The notes: a model not told the origin generated them from the letters alone. A stretch of 64,000 bases of DNA from Streptomyces sp. SW4 (GCA_003248315.1 QKWM01000004.1:5692657-5756656), one strand, 5' to 3'. Positions 39,701 to 50,449 are shown, numbered from the stretch's first letter. Translations and numbers: made by a program.

Positions 39701-40033
39701 GGAGCACCTCCTGGAGCAGGGCGGTTTCGGGGAGGGCCGCGACGGATCGTGCGGCGCGGGGTGGCGGGCGCTGATACGGCCCATGGCGTGCAGGTCGCCC
39801 AGCAGGATCCGGACGACCGTGATGGGCAGCTTCAGCTCGGCCGCGATCTCCACCAGCGCCGTCGGGTGCCGGCACAGCTCGAGGATCCGCACGTGCTCGG
39901 ACTGCATGCCCGCGGTGGGCTCGCTCTCGCTGACGATCAACGTCACCAGGTCGAACGAGTCGTCGGCCTCGCTGCGCCCGCCCGTGACCGTGTAGAGCCG
40001 GTCCGGGTCACCGACGTCCACCGGTTTGTCCAT
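39681..40033 (-). CDS. cvnC: Conservon DUF742 protein (CvnC)
   Basis: DUF742 family, about 117 aa, a winged-helix-like adaptor. Reads MDKPVDVGDPDRLYTVTGGR, then VRILELCRHPTALVEIAAEL, LPITVVRILLGDLHAMGRIS, ending LLQEVLHGLRNL after a -1 slip near 39760. ATG 40033 shares a base with the stop of cvnB (TGATG). Confidence 0.88.
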
Positions 40034-40485
40034 CACGCGGAGGCACCCGGACCGACGGACGTACGCGGCTCGGCCCGCAGGTGCTCGCCGATCTGCTCGA
40101 CGAGTTCCGTCATCTGGTGCCCCACCACGCCCGGATCGGCGCTCTCCTGGGCGACCACGGCGAGGTGCGCGCCCTGGCCGGCCTCCACGATGAACAGCAG
40201 CCCGCCGTGGAACTCGGTCATGGAGTGCCGGACACCGCCCGAGCCGTCGCCGAACTCCACGGAGGCGCCCTGCGCGAGGGCCTGGATCCCGGAGCAGATG
40301 GCCGCCAGCTGGTCGGCCTGGTCCAGGGTGAGGTGGTCCGTCCAGCACAGCTTCAGGCCGTCCCGGGACAGCACGAGGGCGTGACGGGTCCCCGGGGTGC
40401 GCTCCAAGAGGTTCATCAAGAGCCAGGTGAGGCTGTTGTCAGTGGTCATGACGGCCGGGGCGGGATGCGACCGTTCGGTGGTCAC
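40033..40485 (-). CDS. cvnB: Conservon roadblock/LC7 protein (CvnB)
   Basis: Roadblock/LC7 fold, about 150 aa, intact, with SLTWLLMNLLERTPGTRHAL, LSRDGLKLCWTDHLTLDQAD, LAAICSGIQALAQGASVEFG and GLLFIVEAGQGAHLAVVAQE. GTG 40485 has GGAGG upstream; an internal ATG 40449 is the alternative start. Roadblock proteins act as regulators of small GTPases, matching CvnD next door. Confidence 0.9.
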   Translation of the reverse strand: MTTERSHPAPAVMTTDNSLTWLLMNLLERTPGTRHALVLSRDGLKLCWTDHLTLDQADQLAAICSGIQALAQGASVEFGDGSGGVRHSMTEFHGGLLFIVEAGQGAHLAVVAQESADPGVVGHQMTELVEQIGEHLRAEPRTSVGPGASA

Positions 40486-40573
40486 CCGACCCGTTCCTCC
40501 AATCCAAGGTGGTGCGGCGAATCGATGCGGGCAGTGGCGGCTGCGGCGCCGGCGGCGCGGCGGGCCGGGCGGG

Positions 40574-42365
40574 CTAGGCGTCGGTCCCGGAGGCCGTCCC
40601 GGACCCCGGGGCGTCCGCCGGGCCAAAGGCGCCGCCCGCCTGACGCCCGCGGTGGAAGGCACCGAACCGGCTGCCCGCGTCACGGGCCGGCCCGGACTCG
40701 GACTCGGCGGGTGCGGCCGCCTGCTGCGCCCGCCCGCGCTCCGCGGCGGCCATGGTCCGCCGGGGGTGCGGACCGGCAGCCCGTTGAGGGTGGCCGAGCC
40801 CCGCTCCCGGGGCGGGGCCTCGGCCCGCGGAGCGTCGGCCGGCGGAGCGTCGGCCGGCGGAGCGTCGGCCCGCGCGGTGTCGGCTCGCGGGACCACGTCG
40901 GCGGGCGCGACCATGTCGGGCCGGGCGGCGGGCGTCGCCTCGGCGGGGGCCTCCGACGCCTGGGCCGGCACGACGGCCGGGGCGGTGCCGCCGCCCGCGG
41001 GCGCCCACCGGTGACCGGCTCGCGCTGCTGCGCCACCAGCTGGGGCGGCAGCAGGACGACGACACCGGTGCCGCCGCGCGAGGACGGCCGGTAGTTGACG
41101 CTGATGCCGTACTTGGCCGCCAGACGCCCTACGACACCCAGGCCGAGGCGGGTCCCCTGGAGGGAGGCGAGGTCGGTGACCCGCCCCGACACCGACTCCT
41201 CGGCGCGGCGCATGGCGGCGTCGGACATCTTCAGCCCGCTGTCCTCGATGGTGACGACGATGCCGGCGCTGCGCTCCTCCACGTACACGTGGACCTCGTC
41301 GATGGGCGGCGAGAAGTTGGCGGCGTTGTCCATGAGTTCGGCCAGCAGGTGCATCACGCCCTCGGCCGCGAAACCGGCGATGGCGGCCGTGCTGGAGTTG
41401 TGCAGCCGCACCCGCCGGTAGGCGGCGATCCGGCCGACGGCACCGCGCAGGATGCTCTCCATGACGATCGGCTTGTTCCAGACCCGGCTGGAGCGTCCGC
41501 CCATCAGCAGCGCCAGCCGGTCGGTCATGAGGCCGAGCTGCGAGGTGCTGTGGTCCAGGCGCAGCAGGTCCCGAAGACCTCGGGGCCGTGCCGGTCCTGC
41601 ATCTCACGCAGGTCGGCGAGCATGGCGACGGTCTTGGCCTGCACCCGGCTGAGCGCCTTGGCGGAGGCGGCCTGCGCGGCGGCCGAGCGGCGCTCGCTGT
41701 GGGCGAGCTCCCGGACGAACAGTTCGGCGGGCGTGCGCAGCAGGGGGTCGGCCGGCCATTCCAGCTTGGCGAGGACGGTCTCGGCGGAACTGCCCTCGCG
41801 CAGCAGCGCGACCGCCGCGGGCAGGGTGTCGCGGGTGAGGTGTTCGAGCTCCGCGGTCCAGCGGTTCCGCTCGCCTCGGGCCTCGTCCAGCTCGGCGCGC
41901 GCCTTTGTGGTCTCCAGCACCGACGCGGAGACCTCGGTGGTGAAGGCGTGGAGCAGCCGCCGCAGATACGGGTCGGTGGGTGCCGGCGACGCGGCCAGGG
42001 CGTCGTCGGGGCCCACACCGGCCTTCAGCTGCCGCGCGATCGCCGGCAGGGTCGTGCTGACCAACTGGTCCGTCTCGGCGCCGTGCCGCATCCAGTGGGA
42101 CCTGGTCGTCTCCAGTTCGCTGCCGCGCGCGTCGGCCGCCCGGCGGGCCTGGCGCAGCCGGCGGGAGAAGACGACGGTGACGGCCGTGACGCACAGCCAG
42201 GCCACGATCGCCGTGCCGGCGACCCACGAGCGGGCGCCGTCGGGGCGATGACCACGACCGCCGCGGCCCCCGCGGCCGTACCGGCCACGAGGGCGGCACC
42301 GCGGCCGGTGACGAGCGCTCTCCCGACGCGGATCGGCGCTGGCGGGGGCGAGCAGGCACTGACAT
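40574..42365 (-). CDS. cvnA: Conservon sensor kinase-like protein (CvnA)
   Basis: Membrane sensor of about 597 aa with N-terminal helices (ALVAGTAAGAAAVVVIAP, SWVAGTAIVAWLCVTAVTVV), a coiled coil, and a HATPase domain: LLAELMDNAANFSPPIDEVH (N box), VTIEDSGLKMSD (G1), LGLGVVGRLAAKYGISVNYR. No canonical phosphoacceptor His box is evident, as usual for CvnA. A disordered C-tail has a 15-bp tandem repeat (unit ADAPP). At least four -1 slips (near 42245, 41570, 41015, 40755). First gene of cvnA-B-C-D-E. Confidence 0.85.
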
Positions 42366-42739
42366 TCAGCGGTCCTCGGTCCGTGAGAGCTTCGGTACGT
42401 CACGATGGGCGCAGCACCGTGAACCCAGCAGGCGGTAGGCCGCCTTCCGGTGCGGGCGCGGGACTCATGCTAGCCACGCGCATGCCGTCAGGGGCGCGGC
42501 AAACGGCGCACCTCCTCGGCCATTTCACTTCGTCGGGAAACGATCACCGCGACGGTCGTCGTGTGGTATCGCGGCTCGCGAGAGTGCGTGACAACTGCGA
42601 TGTTGACGACCGGAGTTGACGTGCCGGCCGGTCGCAGGACCGCCGGGGTGCGGCGGATCGGCCGAGCCGACCGGCCTGGAGAGTTCTTTTTGAGCCAACA
42701 GACCGCCCCGACGCGCCGCACGGTGGCCGCTTCCGGCGC
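42366..42739. other. Promoter region of the conservon; no gene
   Basis: About 370 bases between the conservon start and the convergent-side end of the VOC gene, both on the minus strand. No coding-like frame or clear hairpin was found. It should hold the cvnA promoter. Confidence 0.5.
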
Positions 42740-43127
42740 TCAGTCGAGGTAGTGCGCGCGGCCCTCGTCGTCCAGCTCGACGGAACCCTCGGGATGATGC
42801 AGAACTCGTTGCCCTCGGGGTCCGCCATCACCAGGAAACCGCCGTCGGCGTACTGCTCCAGTCTGTGCCCGCCGAGCCGCTCGACCCGCTCCTGCTCGGA
42901 CGCGGGATCGGCTGAGGTGATGTCGAAGTGCATGCGGTTCTTGCCCGACTTGGGCTCTGTGGTCCGCTGGAAGCCCAGACCCAGGCCGCCTTCCCGTCGC
43001 AGCCACACGTAAGGGCCCGTGCGGCCCACGACCGGCCGGCCCAGCAGCTCGGACCAGAACGCGGCGAGCCGGTCGGGTCGGTGGCATCGACGATGAGGGC
43101 ATCGATCTGCATCGGTGAGTCCGCCAT
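42740..43127 (-). CDS. VOC family (glyoxalase-like) protein
   Basis: About 129-aa vicinal-oxygen-chelate fold protein, often a glyoxalase, dioxygenase or resistance protein. Rejoined reading: MADSPMQIDALIVDATDP, GRTGPYVWLRREGGLGLGFQ, KSGKNRMHFDITSADPASEQ, DGGFLVMADPEGNEFCIIP (metal-binding Glu near NEF), ending DDEGRAHYLD. -1 slips near 43070 and 42790. ATG 43127. Confidence 0.8.
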
Positions 43128-43261
43128 GCCCCGATCCTGCCAGGCCGGCCCGGCACCGGCGCGCATACCGACGCGATGCACCGCCGCTGCCCGGCCGATC
43201 CGCCTGGACCGAGCCGTGCCCTGAGGGGTCTCAGAGGCGGCGGTCGGAGGCCGACGCGCTC

Positions 43262-43795
43262 CTCAGGAAGGGGCGTAGAGATCCAGCGCGCGGGCGGCCA
43301 GGTCGGGGTCGGGCTCGGCGTCGAGTTCTTCGTCGTCCTCGTAGGGGACCAGGCGCACGGCGGCCGCGACCGTCTCCGGCTGCCAGACGCCCCGCGGACC
43401 GAGGCGAGGAGGGCGGCCAGCGCCTCACGGTCGCTCTCGCCCTCGGCGACCTCACCCAGGGCGATGTCGGCCTCGCTCAGCAGATGCTCGTCGTCGACGA
43501 CGCCGGCGACGACGAGCCCGGGGACACCGACGGCGGGCGCCCAGGAGGTGCCGTCCCAGCGGGCGGCTCCGCTCACCGGCCGGTCCGGCTCGGAGGCGAA
43601 CGGGTGCGGGAGCCCGGCTACGTCCAGCGCGGCACGGACGTCCTCGTGGCGTAGCCGGACGCCGTACTCGTCCCGGTCCCGTGTCACCAGCACCGGCGCG
43701 TCCCCGGCCAGGTCCAGCACGAACGAGCTGCCTCCACCGTCGTCGTACACGACTCGGTCCGCCTCCGGTAGGTGACGTGGCGACAGGCCCATCAC
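43262..43795 (-). CDS. Hypothetical protein, about 178 aa
   Basis: Cytoplasmic protein of unknown family: GLSPRHLPEADRVVYDDGGG, RDRDEYGVRLRHEDVRAALD, SEADIALGEVAEGESDREAL. A -1 slip near 43395 restores the end PETVAAAVRLVPYEDDEELD then ALDLYAPS at 43262. Acidic overall. Start is GTG 43795 or ATG 43792; no strong ribosome site is seen for either. Confidence 0.65.
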
Positions 43796-44005
43796 CGCGG
43801 AGAACGCGGCGCTGAAGGCCAGCCCGCGGCGATGCGGGCAGGCGAAGGAATCATGGACCAGTCCTGGCGAGCATGCATGAAGAAGATGATCTCACCACCT
43901 CACCGCAGCCGGATCTCCACGGGCGCGCTGGACGTTGCGCGGTACGGCTGCGGGCTGGTTCGAAATCGGTGGACGCCCTTCGGGCGAGTCGGCGAGCATC
44001 CGCGG

Positions 44006-44604
44006 GTGACAGATGAAGCCGATCACCGCGGACCGCTCACGCGGAGCCCGAAGCACGTCCGTTTCGTCGAGCTGACAGGCGAGGCGATGTCCACTTTGCT
44101 GGCGGGAGACCTGTCCGGAGCCGGCAAGATCGCCGGGGTGTCGCTGACCGAGTACTTCGTGACCGACACAGCACGCTGGCTGTGGCGGTACCGGCTCGAC
44201 CAGATGGCCGCCGACCCTGGCCGTGCGCGGTGGATGGTGCGGCAAGCGGTCGTCGGCGACAAGGGTCTGGTCGTCGGACACGCCGGCTTCCACGGGCCGC
44301 CCGACGATGCCGGCATGGTCGAGATCGGCTACTGCGTCGCTCCCGCTTCCGTCGCCAGGGATACGCCCGAGCCACGCTGGTCGAGCTGCTTCGCCGGGCA
44401 GCGGCCGAATCCGCGGTCACGACCGTGCGGGCGACGATCAGCCCCGGCAACGCGGCATCCCTGGCCACGATTTCGGGCTTCGGCTTCGTCGAGGTCGGAG
44501 AGCAGTGGGATGAGGAGGACGGCCGCGAACTCGTCTTCGAGGCCCTGCCCGGCGCCTTCCACCCGCTTGACGGACTGCGGATAAGGGCGCGTTCGCGGCG
44601 CTGA
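44006..44604 (+). CDS. GNAT family acetyltransferase
   Basis: About 200-aa acetyltransferase. Reads HVRFVELTGEAMSTLLAGDL, WLWRYRLDQMAADPGRARWM, GHAGFHGPPDDAGMVEIGYC, then after a -1 slip near 44345 FRRQGYARATLVELLRRAAA (CoA-binding R-R-Q-G-Y-A), TTVRATISPGNAASLATISG and ending RIRARSRR. GTG 44006 chosen; longer upstream starts lack family similarity. Substrate unknown. Confidence 0.75.
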
Positions 44605-44851
44605 GCGGCGAGAAGGCTGGTCAGCGGAGACGGTTCAGGGGAACGCCGCTTGTGCGAGTGCCATGGGCGTACCACAGCGGTCCACCGGCCGGGTACCGCC
44701 ATGAACGGCAGTGGCAAGTGCGTCACCTGGTCGGCGCCTGGCCAGAGGCATCGGGCCGGAGCCGGTGGAGCCTGCTCCGCTGCGCGCGACTGGGCTGATG
44801 GCCCTGCACACCATGTCACTTGATGTGGATGGTGCTAGCGTTAATAGCATC

Positions 44852-45197
44852 ATGCTGCTCAGGCTGAATGTTGCGGACATCCGACCCCTGCACGAGCAGG
44901 TGGCGGGTGCGATCCGGCGCGCCATCGCAGAAGGCGAGTGCGTGCCCGGCGACCGGCTGCCCCGGCACGGGACCTCGCCCAGGCGCTGGGCGTGAACGCC
45001 AACACAGTGCTGCGCGGTCTCAGAAGCCTGCGCGACGAGGGAGTGCTGGAGTTCCGGCGGGGGCGAGGGGTGACCGTCGCTCAGGGTGCGGACGAGCGCT
45101 CGGCGCTGCTGGATCGCGTCCGTGACCTCGTAGCTGACGCGGCACGTCTCGGATACAGCAGGAACGACGTCATCGACATGATCAGGGGGTCTCGTGA
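44852..45197 (+). CDS. GntR family regulator, YtrA type
   Basis: Short GntR regulator, about 115 aa, with HTH: PLHEQVAGAIRRAIAEGECV, ARDLAQALGVNANTVLRGLR, LRDEGVLEFRRGRGVTVAQG and a short dimerisation tail ending NDVIDMIRG. ATG 44852 sits 1-2 bases downstream of an inverted repeat TGCTA-N7-TAGCA (about 44834-44850), which suggests leaderless or nearly leaderless autoregulated expression. -1 slips near 44965 and in the G-run near 45190. Its end overlaps the DUF1648 gene (GTGA), so they are coupled. Confidence 0.85.
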
Positions 45198-46179
45198 CCG
45201 ACCGAGCGGGACGCAGGAACGCCGCGGCGTGGGGTGCAGGTGGCTGGTGCCTGGGAGTCCTGGTCCTGCTGGTGGCCATGCCCCTCGCCGCCGGCGGCCG
45301 GCTGCCGGACCGGCTGGCGACCCACTGGGACGCCGGATCCGGCGAGCCGGACTCGTCCATGCCGCTGTGGGCGGCGACGCTCTTCCCCGCGCTGATCTGG
45401 GTGGCGATGACGGCGGTCGTCGCCTTCGTCCTGTGGCGGGCTCGCGGCAGTGCCGCCGGCGCGACACCCGGGTGGGTCGGTGCGACTGTGGGGTTCGGCG
45501 GGTCACCCTCCTCGGCGGGCAGGCGTCCGTGGTGCGGGCGAATCTGGATCATGCCCACTGGCGCGAGGCCGACTCGGTGACGGACGGGGTGGTGACAACC
45601 CTGGCGGTAGCCCTTGCCGCGGGGGCGGTTGCCTTGCTGGCCGCTCGCCGGGCGCCCGCCGCGGTGCCGACGCCGGCCGGACCGGCCATGGACGTACCGG
45701 AAGGGCAGCGGTTGGTGTGGCTGTCGCGTACGGCCAATCCCTGGCTGTATGCCACAGCGGCCGTGACCGGAGTCGTCGCGGTGGCGGCGTTCGTGGCGGC
45801 GGCGGGCGGCTTGATGGGGTGGGAGGCTGTGCGGCTGGCCGCGCCTTCGCCCTCGCTTCCGTGCTGGTTCTGGGCTGCGCGTCGGTGCAGGCGCGGGTCA
45901 GTGAGAAGGGGCTGGAAGTCGCCTTCGGCCGCTGGGTTGGCCGGCCCGGCGCTGGCCGGCCGAGAGCCTCGCCTCTGCCCGTGTGGAGACGCGCACGGCA
46001 GCCCAGGTCGGCGGCTGGGATACCGAATGAGCGGGTTGGGCACCACCGTGATGCTGCGCAGCGGCGAGTGCCTGGTGGTCCGCACCATAAAGGGCAAGGA
46101 CTTCGCCGTGAGTGTCGACGATGCGGAGCGCGGAGCCGCCCTGCTGAACTCCTTGATCGGTCAGAGGTCAAGGCGATGA
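45194..46179 (+). CDS. DUF1648 domain membrane protein
   Basis: About 328-aa membrane protein with DUF1648 at the N-terminus (WCLGVLVLLVAMPLAAGGRL, LATHWDAGSGEPDSSMPLWA, FPALIWVAMTAVVAFVLWRA) and further helices (GVVTTLAVALAAGAVALLAA, LYATAAVTGVVAVAAFVAAA). The C-terminal cytosolic part ends with RSGECLVVRTIKGKDFAVSV and LLNSLIGQRSRR. -1 slips near 45505, 45845 and 45985. GTG 45194 overlaps the GntR stop. GntR/DUF1648 pairs are common in actinomycetes; DUF1648 proteins are related to SdpI immunity proteins, so toxin immunity is possible. Confidence 0.8.
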
Positions 46180-46474
46180 GCCGGTTCCGGGTGAGCCGGC
46201 GAACGTGTAGACGCGGTCGTTGCTCGCAGGCGCCGCCCGACGGGGCGCCGACCATGAACGGGTTCAGGGACCCGACAACCCTGGGTTTGTGCGCAGGGAG
46301 TTCGTCACGGTGCGGCGACGGTTGCGTGATGCGCTGCTGTCCGGGGCCCAGAGGCAACGATGCACGCTCGACGAGCGGTTGGGGAACGGGCTCACCGGAG
46401 TCGGACAGGCCCTGGGATGTGTGGCGAGTCGCCATCAAAACCGCCTGCGACGACTGACGTGAGATCATCCGCCC
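46180..46474. other. Intergenic, nothing convincing
   Basis: About 295 bases after the DUF1648 gene. Short open frames exist on both strands but lack third-position bias and recognisable motifs. No repeat or hairpin of note. Confidence 0.45.
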
Positions 46475-46759
46475 ATGAGCAGCGACCTGGAAGTGAGTGC
46501 TCTGGCGATCAATGTCACGATCCCGCAGGCGCTCCGGTGGACGGACACTCGACGTGGTGAAGCATTCACTCTGACCACACTCAACGTCCGGCTTCTTCCG
46601 GACGGCCACCTCGCCGTAAAGGCCTATGGCCGGCCGGTCGGTGGCGGTCGGGCGCGTACGTCTCGTTCCCTGTCCCGACAACCCGAACTGGCGGCCCTGG
46701 TCTCCGACGCTGCCAGCCGAGCCGGGGAACTGTGGGCCGCCCATCGTGGTATGGGCTGA
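46475..46759 (+). CDS. Hypothetical protein, 94 aa
   Basis: Uninterrupted short frame from ATG 46475: MSSDLEVSALAINVTIPQAL, RRGEAFTLTTLNVRLLPDGH, LAVKAYGRPVGGGRARTSRS, ending AGELWAAHRGMG. Alternating polar and hydrophobic residues suggest beta strands. No recognised family, signal or membrane helix. Coding bias is moderate, so treat as tentative. Confidence 0.45.
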   Translation: MSSDLEVSALAINVTIPQALRWTDTRRGEAFTLTTLNVRLLPDGHLAVKAYGRPVGGGRARTSRSLSRQPELAALVSDAASRAGELWAAHRGMG

Positions 46760-46892
46760 CCCCGGCCGAACCCGACCCCAACCGTTCCGCCACTTCTCTC
46801 CCGCTGGGCAACCCTCCGGTGCCCTGGCCTGTCGGGAAGGGTGATGAGCTCGCGGTGTGCAGGGCGAGCCGGTTGGTGAGTGGAGGGGTTCG

Positions 46893-48452
46893 ATGACAGC
46901 GGGCGACGCCTGGCGTCATGTGCGGGGCCTGGTGATTGCGCTGGCGGTGGCCGTCGTGGTGGTCGTCGTGCCCGGGCAACACGCAGTCGCAGCGCGGGCG
47001 GGACTGGATTTCACGTCGCCGTCCGGCGACTACACGCTGAAGGCCGTGCCCAGCGTGGACCTGCAGATTCCACCGGAGCCCCTGTACCTGAACAATACCG
47101 GCGGTACGGAGGTCACGTCGTACACGGTCACGGTCGACTACAGTTCGCTCGCCGGAATGGTGGAGGTCGTCACTCCCTTCTGGGATTGCCGGAAGAAGAG
47201 CGAAGGCGTTCTTGTGTGCGAGGGAACCCACCGCCTTCAACCCGGGACGAGGGCCCACCTCGGGGGTTCCGGGTGCGGAGCCTGAAGGGGCGCGGGCGGT
47301 ACCACCGGCGAGGTCCGGATCAGCGGGCAGGCCGGCGGGCCGAGATCGCCGAGCGGGTGTGGAAGGTCGAGGTCGTCGACAGCGGGTTGGTCTTCGACCG
47401 CGTGCCGGAACGAAAGAAGGTGAAACCCGGCGGTGAGGTACCCGCCACCCTGGGGTTCACGCACTTCGGAGCGAGCACGCTCCGGGGTGTCGACGTGTCG
47501 GTGCGGGTTGCGCATGGGTCCTTCGTAAAGGAGTTCAGCAACTGCCAGTACGGGACGTGGCCGGTCACTCTGTACAGTGATCCGCAACAGCCCACCGATA
47601 TGACGCATCAGGCAGCGGTCTGCCACTTCGACGACACGATCGAGGTGGGTGACTCCTTCGACTTTTCTCTGGGGCCGATCCGCGCCGACGACGACGCGCG
47701 CGTCGGGGGCGCGTCCGTCTCGGTGAGCTCCCGCCTCACGATCCGGCGGGACGAGCTGACCGATGTCCGACGCGGGAACGGCCCGGAGCTGGAACTCGTA
47801 CCGCGGCCGGAGGCGCGCCGCCGGGCAAGCCGCAGGAGGGCAGCATCCATGTGGTGGGCTTCGACGTGGACAGCACCGCCGATGTCGAGGCCATCGGTGC
47901 CCGGGCCGAGGCCGGGCCCGGCGACGTGGTGACGGTGGAGACCGGATACCGCAGCAAGGGGCCGGCAGGCCTACCCACCTTCACGGGCGCCGAGCCCCTC
48001 GAGTACCCCTCGGTCGAGACCGTCGTCACCCTTCCCGAGGGCACGACCGCGGTGAAGGTACCCGAGCGATGCCGCAGGCCGGACAGCCGCGACAGCAAGC
48101 TCGGTGGCCGCGTCTACCACTGCGTGGGGAGGACACCAACTGGTGGCTCGCACCGGGCGAGCGGCTGTCCTGGTCCTTCGACCTGCGCATCGACAAGGCG
48201 TCCGAGCTGAAGCCGGGCAAGGTCTCGCTGAGGGTACGCCCCGAGGGCAACAGCGACCCGGAGAACGACACCGCCGTCATCGACGTGACGCTGCCCGCTA
48301 CGGCCGTCCGTACCGGCAACGGCTCACCCGCCACCGACGGCACGACAGACCGCGGGGCGGACTGGCTGCCGTGGACCGCGGGAGCGGCGAGCCTCCTCGC
48401 CCTGAGCACCGGCGCCGCCCTGCTCACGACGCGCCGACGGCGACGGCCCTGA
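46893..48452 (+). CDS. Secreted surface protein with C-terminal membrane anchor
   Basis: About 520 aa. N-terminal signal peptide WRHVRGLVIALAVAVVVVVV with cleavage after HAVAA. The body is beta-rich, with repeats such as TVTVDYSSLAGMVEVVTPFW, FGASTLRGVDVSVRVAHGSF and VSVSSRLTIRRDELTDVR, typical of stacked Ig-like modules. The C-terminus is WLPWTAGAASLLALSTGAAL followed by RRRRRP, a single helix plus basic stop-transfer like a sortase substrate, but no clear LPxTG was found. -1 slips near 47285, 47820 and 48130. ATG 46893 with GGAGGGG upstream. Role unknown; adhesion or cell-wall function is possible. Confidence 0.7.
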
Positions 48453-48477
48453 CACACCCACGGCACCGGCGGGGCAG

Positions 48478-49033
48478 AACGGGAAGCGTCGCCGGTGCCG
48501 CCCGGTTGACCGGTCTGCTGCTCAGCCCCGGCCAGCCCGTGGCCCACCTCACCGGCCTGACGGACTATCGGGCCTCGGTGCACCTACAAGGGTGAGGGCA
48601 GACGGATGCCAAGGAAGCCTTCGTCATCGCTGACCAGGCCCGCGTCCGCCGTGACCTCGGCTTGTTGCGGCCCGGCGACGAGATCGCTGTCGAGCTGCGA
48701 ACTCCGACCACCCGACGCCTGGACGTCGCCTTCGACCGCACCCGGCAGATCAACCGGCTTCGACCTCAACTGCTTGAGATACTCCCCGCGTTGGAGCGAT
48801 CTCCGGACCTGCTCAACAAGGGGTCGGTGAAGTTGCTGACCGGCTACCGGACCCCGGCCGCGATCCGCCGCGCGGGCGCGAAGTGGATCGAGACCTGGCT
48901 GAAGAACCGCAAGATCCGCGGTGCCACCGCACTTGCGAAGACGGCTGTGCAGGCCGCCCAAGCGCAGATGACGGCGCTGCCCGGCGAGAAGCCGGCCGCC
49001 GCCGGCCGTACAGCTTGGTGCCCGTCAGAGTGA
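48478..49033 (+). pseudogene. IS110 family transposase remnant
   Basis: Central part of an IS110-type transposase. Seen: LTGLLLSPGQPVAHLTGLTD, then, after a -1 slip near 48597, QTDAKEAFVIADQARVRRDL, LLRPGDEIAVELRTPTTRRL, DRTRQINRLRPQLLEILPAL and LLTGYRTPAAIRRAGAKWIE. The DEDD-type N-terminal catalytic start and the C-terminal Ser motif region are missing, so it cannot be active. It abuts the end of the surface-protein gene. IS110 elements lack inverted repeats, so the original borders cannot be read. Confidence 0.8.
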
Positions 49034-49373
49034 TCAGGACGACGAAGCCCCCGGTCCACGTCGGGGCCAGCCGATCGCCGACCGTGAAATGTGGCCGGCG
49101 AAGTACTACTGCACCGGTGGGGGCCGGTGCGCACCGTCCGCTGGGAACGTGAACCACACCCCTGAATGATCCCGCACCAACCACCTCGGCTGGTCCGGCT
49201 GCCTTGCACGATGTCCCGTGAGATCACACCCCAGCAGCATCTTGACCGGCCGGATCGGACGACCAGGGATGTCAAAAAGCTACTCAGGAGCCCCGTCGTC
49301 CCGCCGTTGGAAAGTCGAGCGGACGATCGGGCTGGTGCATGAACCCTCACCGCAACGCACGCGACTATAGGCT
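49034..49373. other. Intergenic downstream of IS110 remnant
   Basis: About 340 bases with no complete gene. A minus-strand stretch near 49030-49110 reads FTVGDRLAPTWTGGFVVLIT and may be a scrap of a lost gene. No repeats seen. Confidence 0.4.
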
Positions 49374-50356
49374 TCAGCCGTACTGGCTGAGCAGCGCTTG
49401 GAGGTAGTCCTCCAGGCGCTGCTCGAGAACGGCAGATGTCAGGTCTTTCCTCCCGAGTTCCCGCCAGGGCTCGGCAACCTTCTCCGCGTCCGGCGCGAAG
49501 GCCAGCGCGTCCAGCACACGCCAGTACAGGTGATCAGAGGGATCGTCGCTGAGCGTCCCACCAGCCGCGATGTAGTGGTCCGCCAACCGCATGCCGACGC
49601 TTACTCCGTGCAACAGAACAAGCGCAGTGGAGCAGTGGGCCACGTCCAGATCAGCAGGTCCCCAGGACGTCTCCACCCAGTCCACGACACCCGTAATCGC
49701 CAGATCGGCTCCATCCCCCGTGAAAAGCACGTTCCCGGGGTGGAAATCGCAGTGCAAAAAGCAAGGCCGATAGGTCGGGGAGAACGCCGGATCACCTCCA
49801 CGGCGCGCTCCCACACCTCCGGCTTTCTCGAGCTCTCGGGAAGACGCACCCGCTCTGGACTGGTCCACGCCTGATAGGTCCGCGGCCGGGCTCCTTCTGG
49901 AATCAGCAACCCGTGAATCGCCACCAGTTGCCGGGCAAGGAGCTCTGTCTTCCGCTCGATGTCCTCCGCGTCCAGCCGAATGCTCCCTGGCAGCATCGAC
50001 ATCAGGAGCGACGGATGGTCGCAACGCTCGGCTGCCGCATCAACACCATGAAGGCCGGCGACCGGCACGCTCGTATCCGCGAGCAGCCGGAGGATGTCCG
50101 CTTCCCGTGTGAGCAGTCCCAGCGCGTGCTGCACGAAGAACGGCTTGACGAACGACCTAAGCACGAGGGAGTACGGCCCACCTTCCCCCTCGACTTCAAG
50201 GCGGCGCATCTGTGACGTCCAGCCTCCTCGCAGTGTTGCCACAGCGCGAATCCGGTCTCCAGGACGGAGACTGCGCTCCACCCATGCACGGGTGTTGGAC
50301 CAGTCCAGGTCATCGCCTTCAGCCCCAACAACTGCGCCGCTCCCACCCTCAGTCAT
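49374..50356 (-). CDS. Aminoglycoside phosphotransferase-family kinase
   Basis: APH/choline kinase fold, about 327 aa, phosphorylating a small molecule with ATP. Reads WVERSLRPGDRIRAVATLRG, GPYSLVLRSFVKPFF (Lys/Arg ATP site region), DHPSLLMSMLPGSIRLDAED, catalytic loop CFLHCDFHPGNVLFTGDG (HxDxxxxN) and VVDWVETSWGPADLDVAH (metal-binding Asp). One -1 slip near 49790. ATG 50356. An antibiotic-resistance or small-molecule role is possible; the substrate is not determined. Confidence 0.85.
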
Positions 50357-50449
50357 GACAGCAGCCTAATGATCAGGAAGGGGGCAGTTTCACGGCGAAC
50401 CTTCAAAACAGCCACTGACGCCCGTGGCCGCCGCTGCGGGACGGCTTCG

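Noticed and set aside
37823..40348. Apparent CvnC-CvnD-CvnE fusion protein
   Set aside because: One-base corrections restore the normal stops and overlaps at 39681 and 39084.
37421..40384. A 987-codon open frame on the plus strand
   Set aside because: It is antisense to cvnC-E and the P450 and has no motifs; it stays open only because of high GC.
40829..40875. 15-bp tandem repeat as a regulatory array
   Set aside because: It lies inside cvnA and simply encodes repeated ADAPP residues in a disordered tail.
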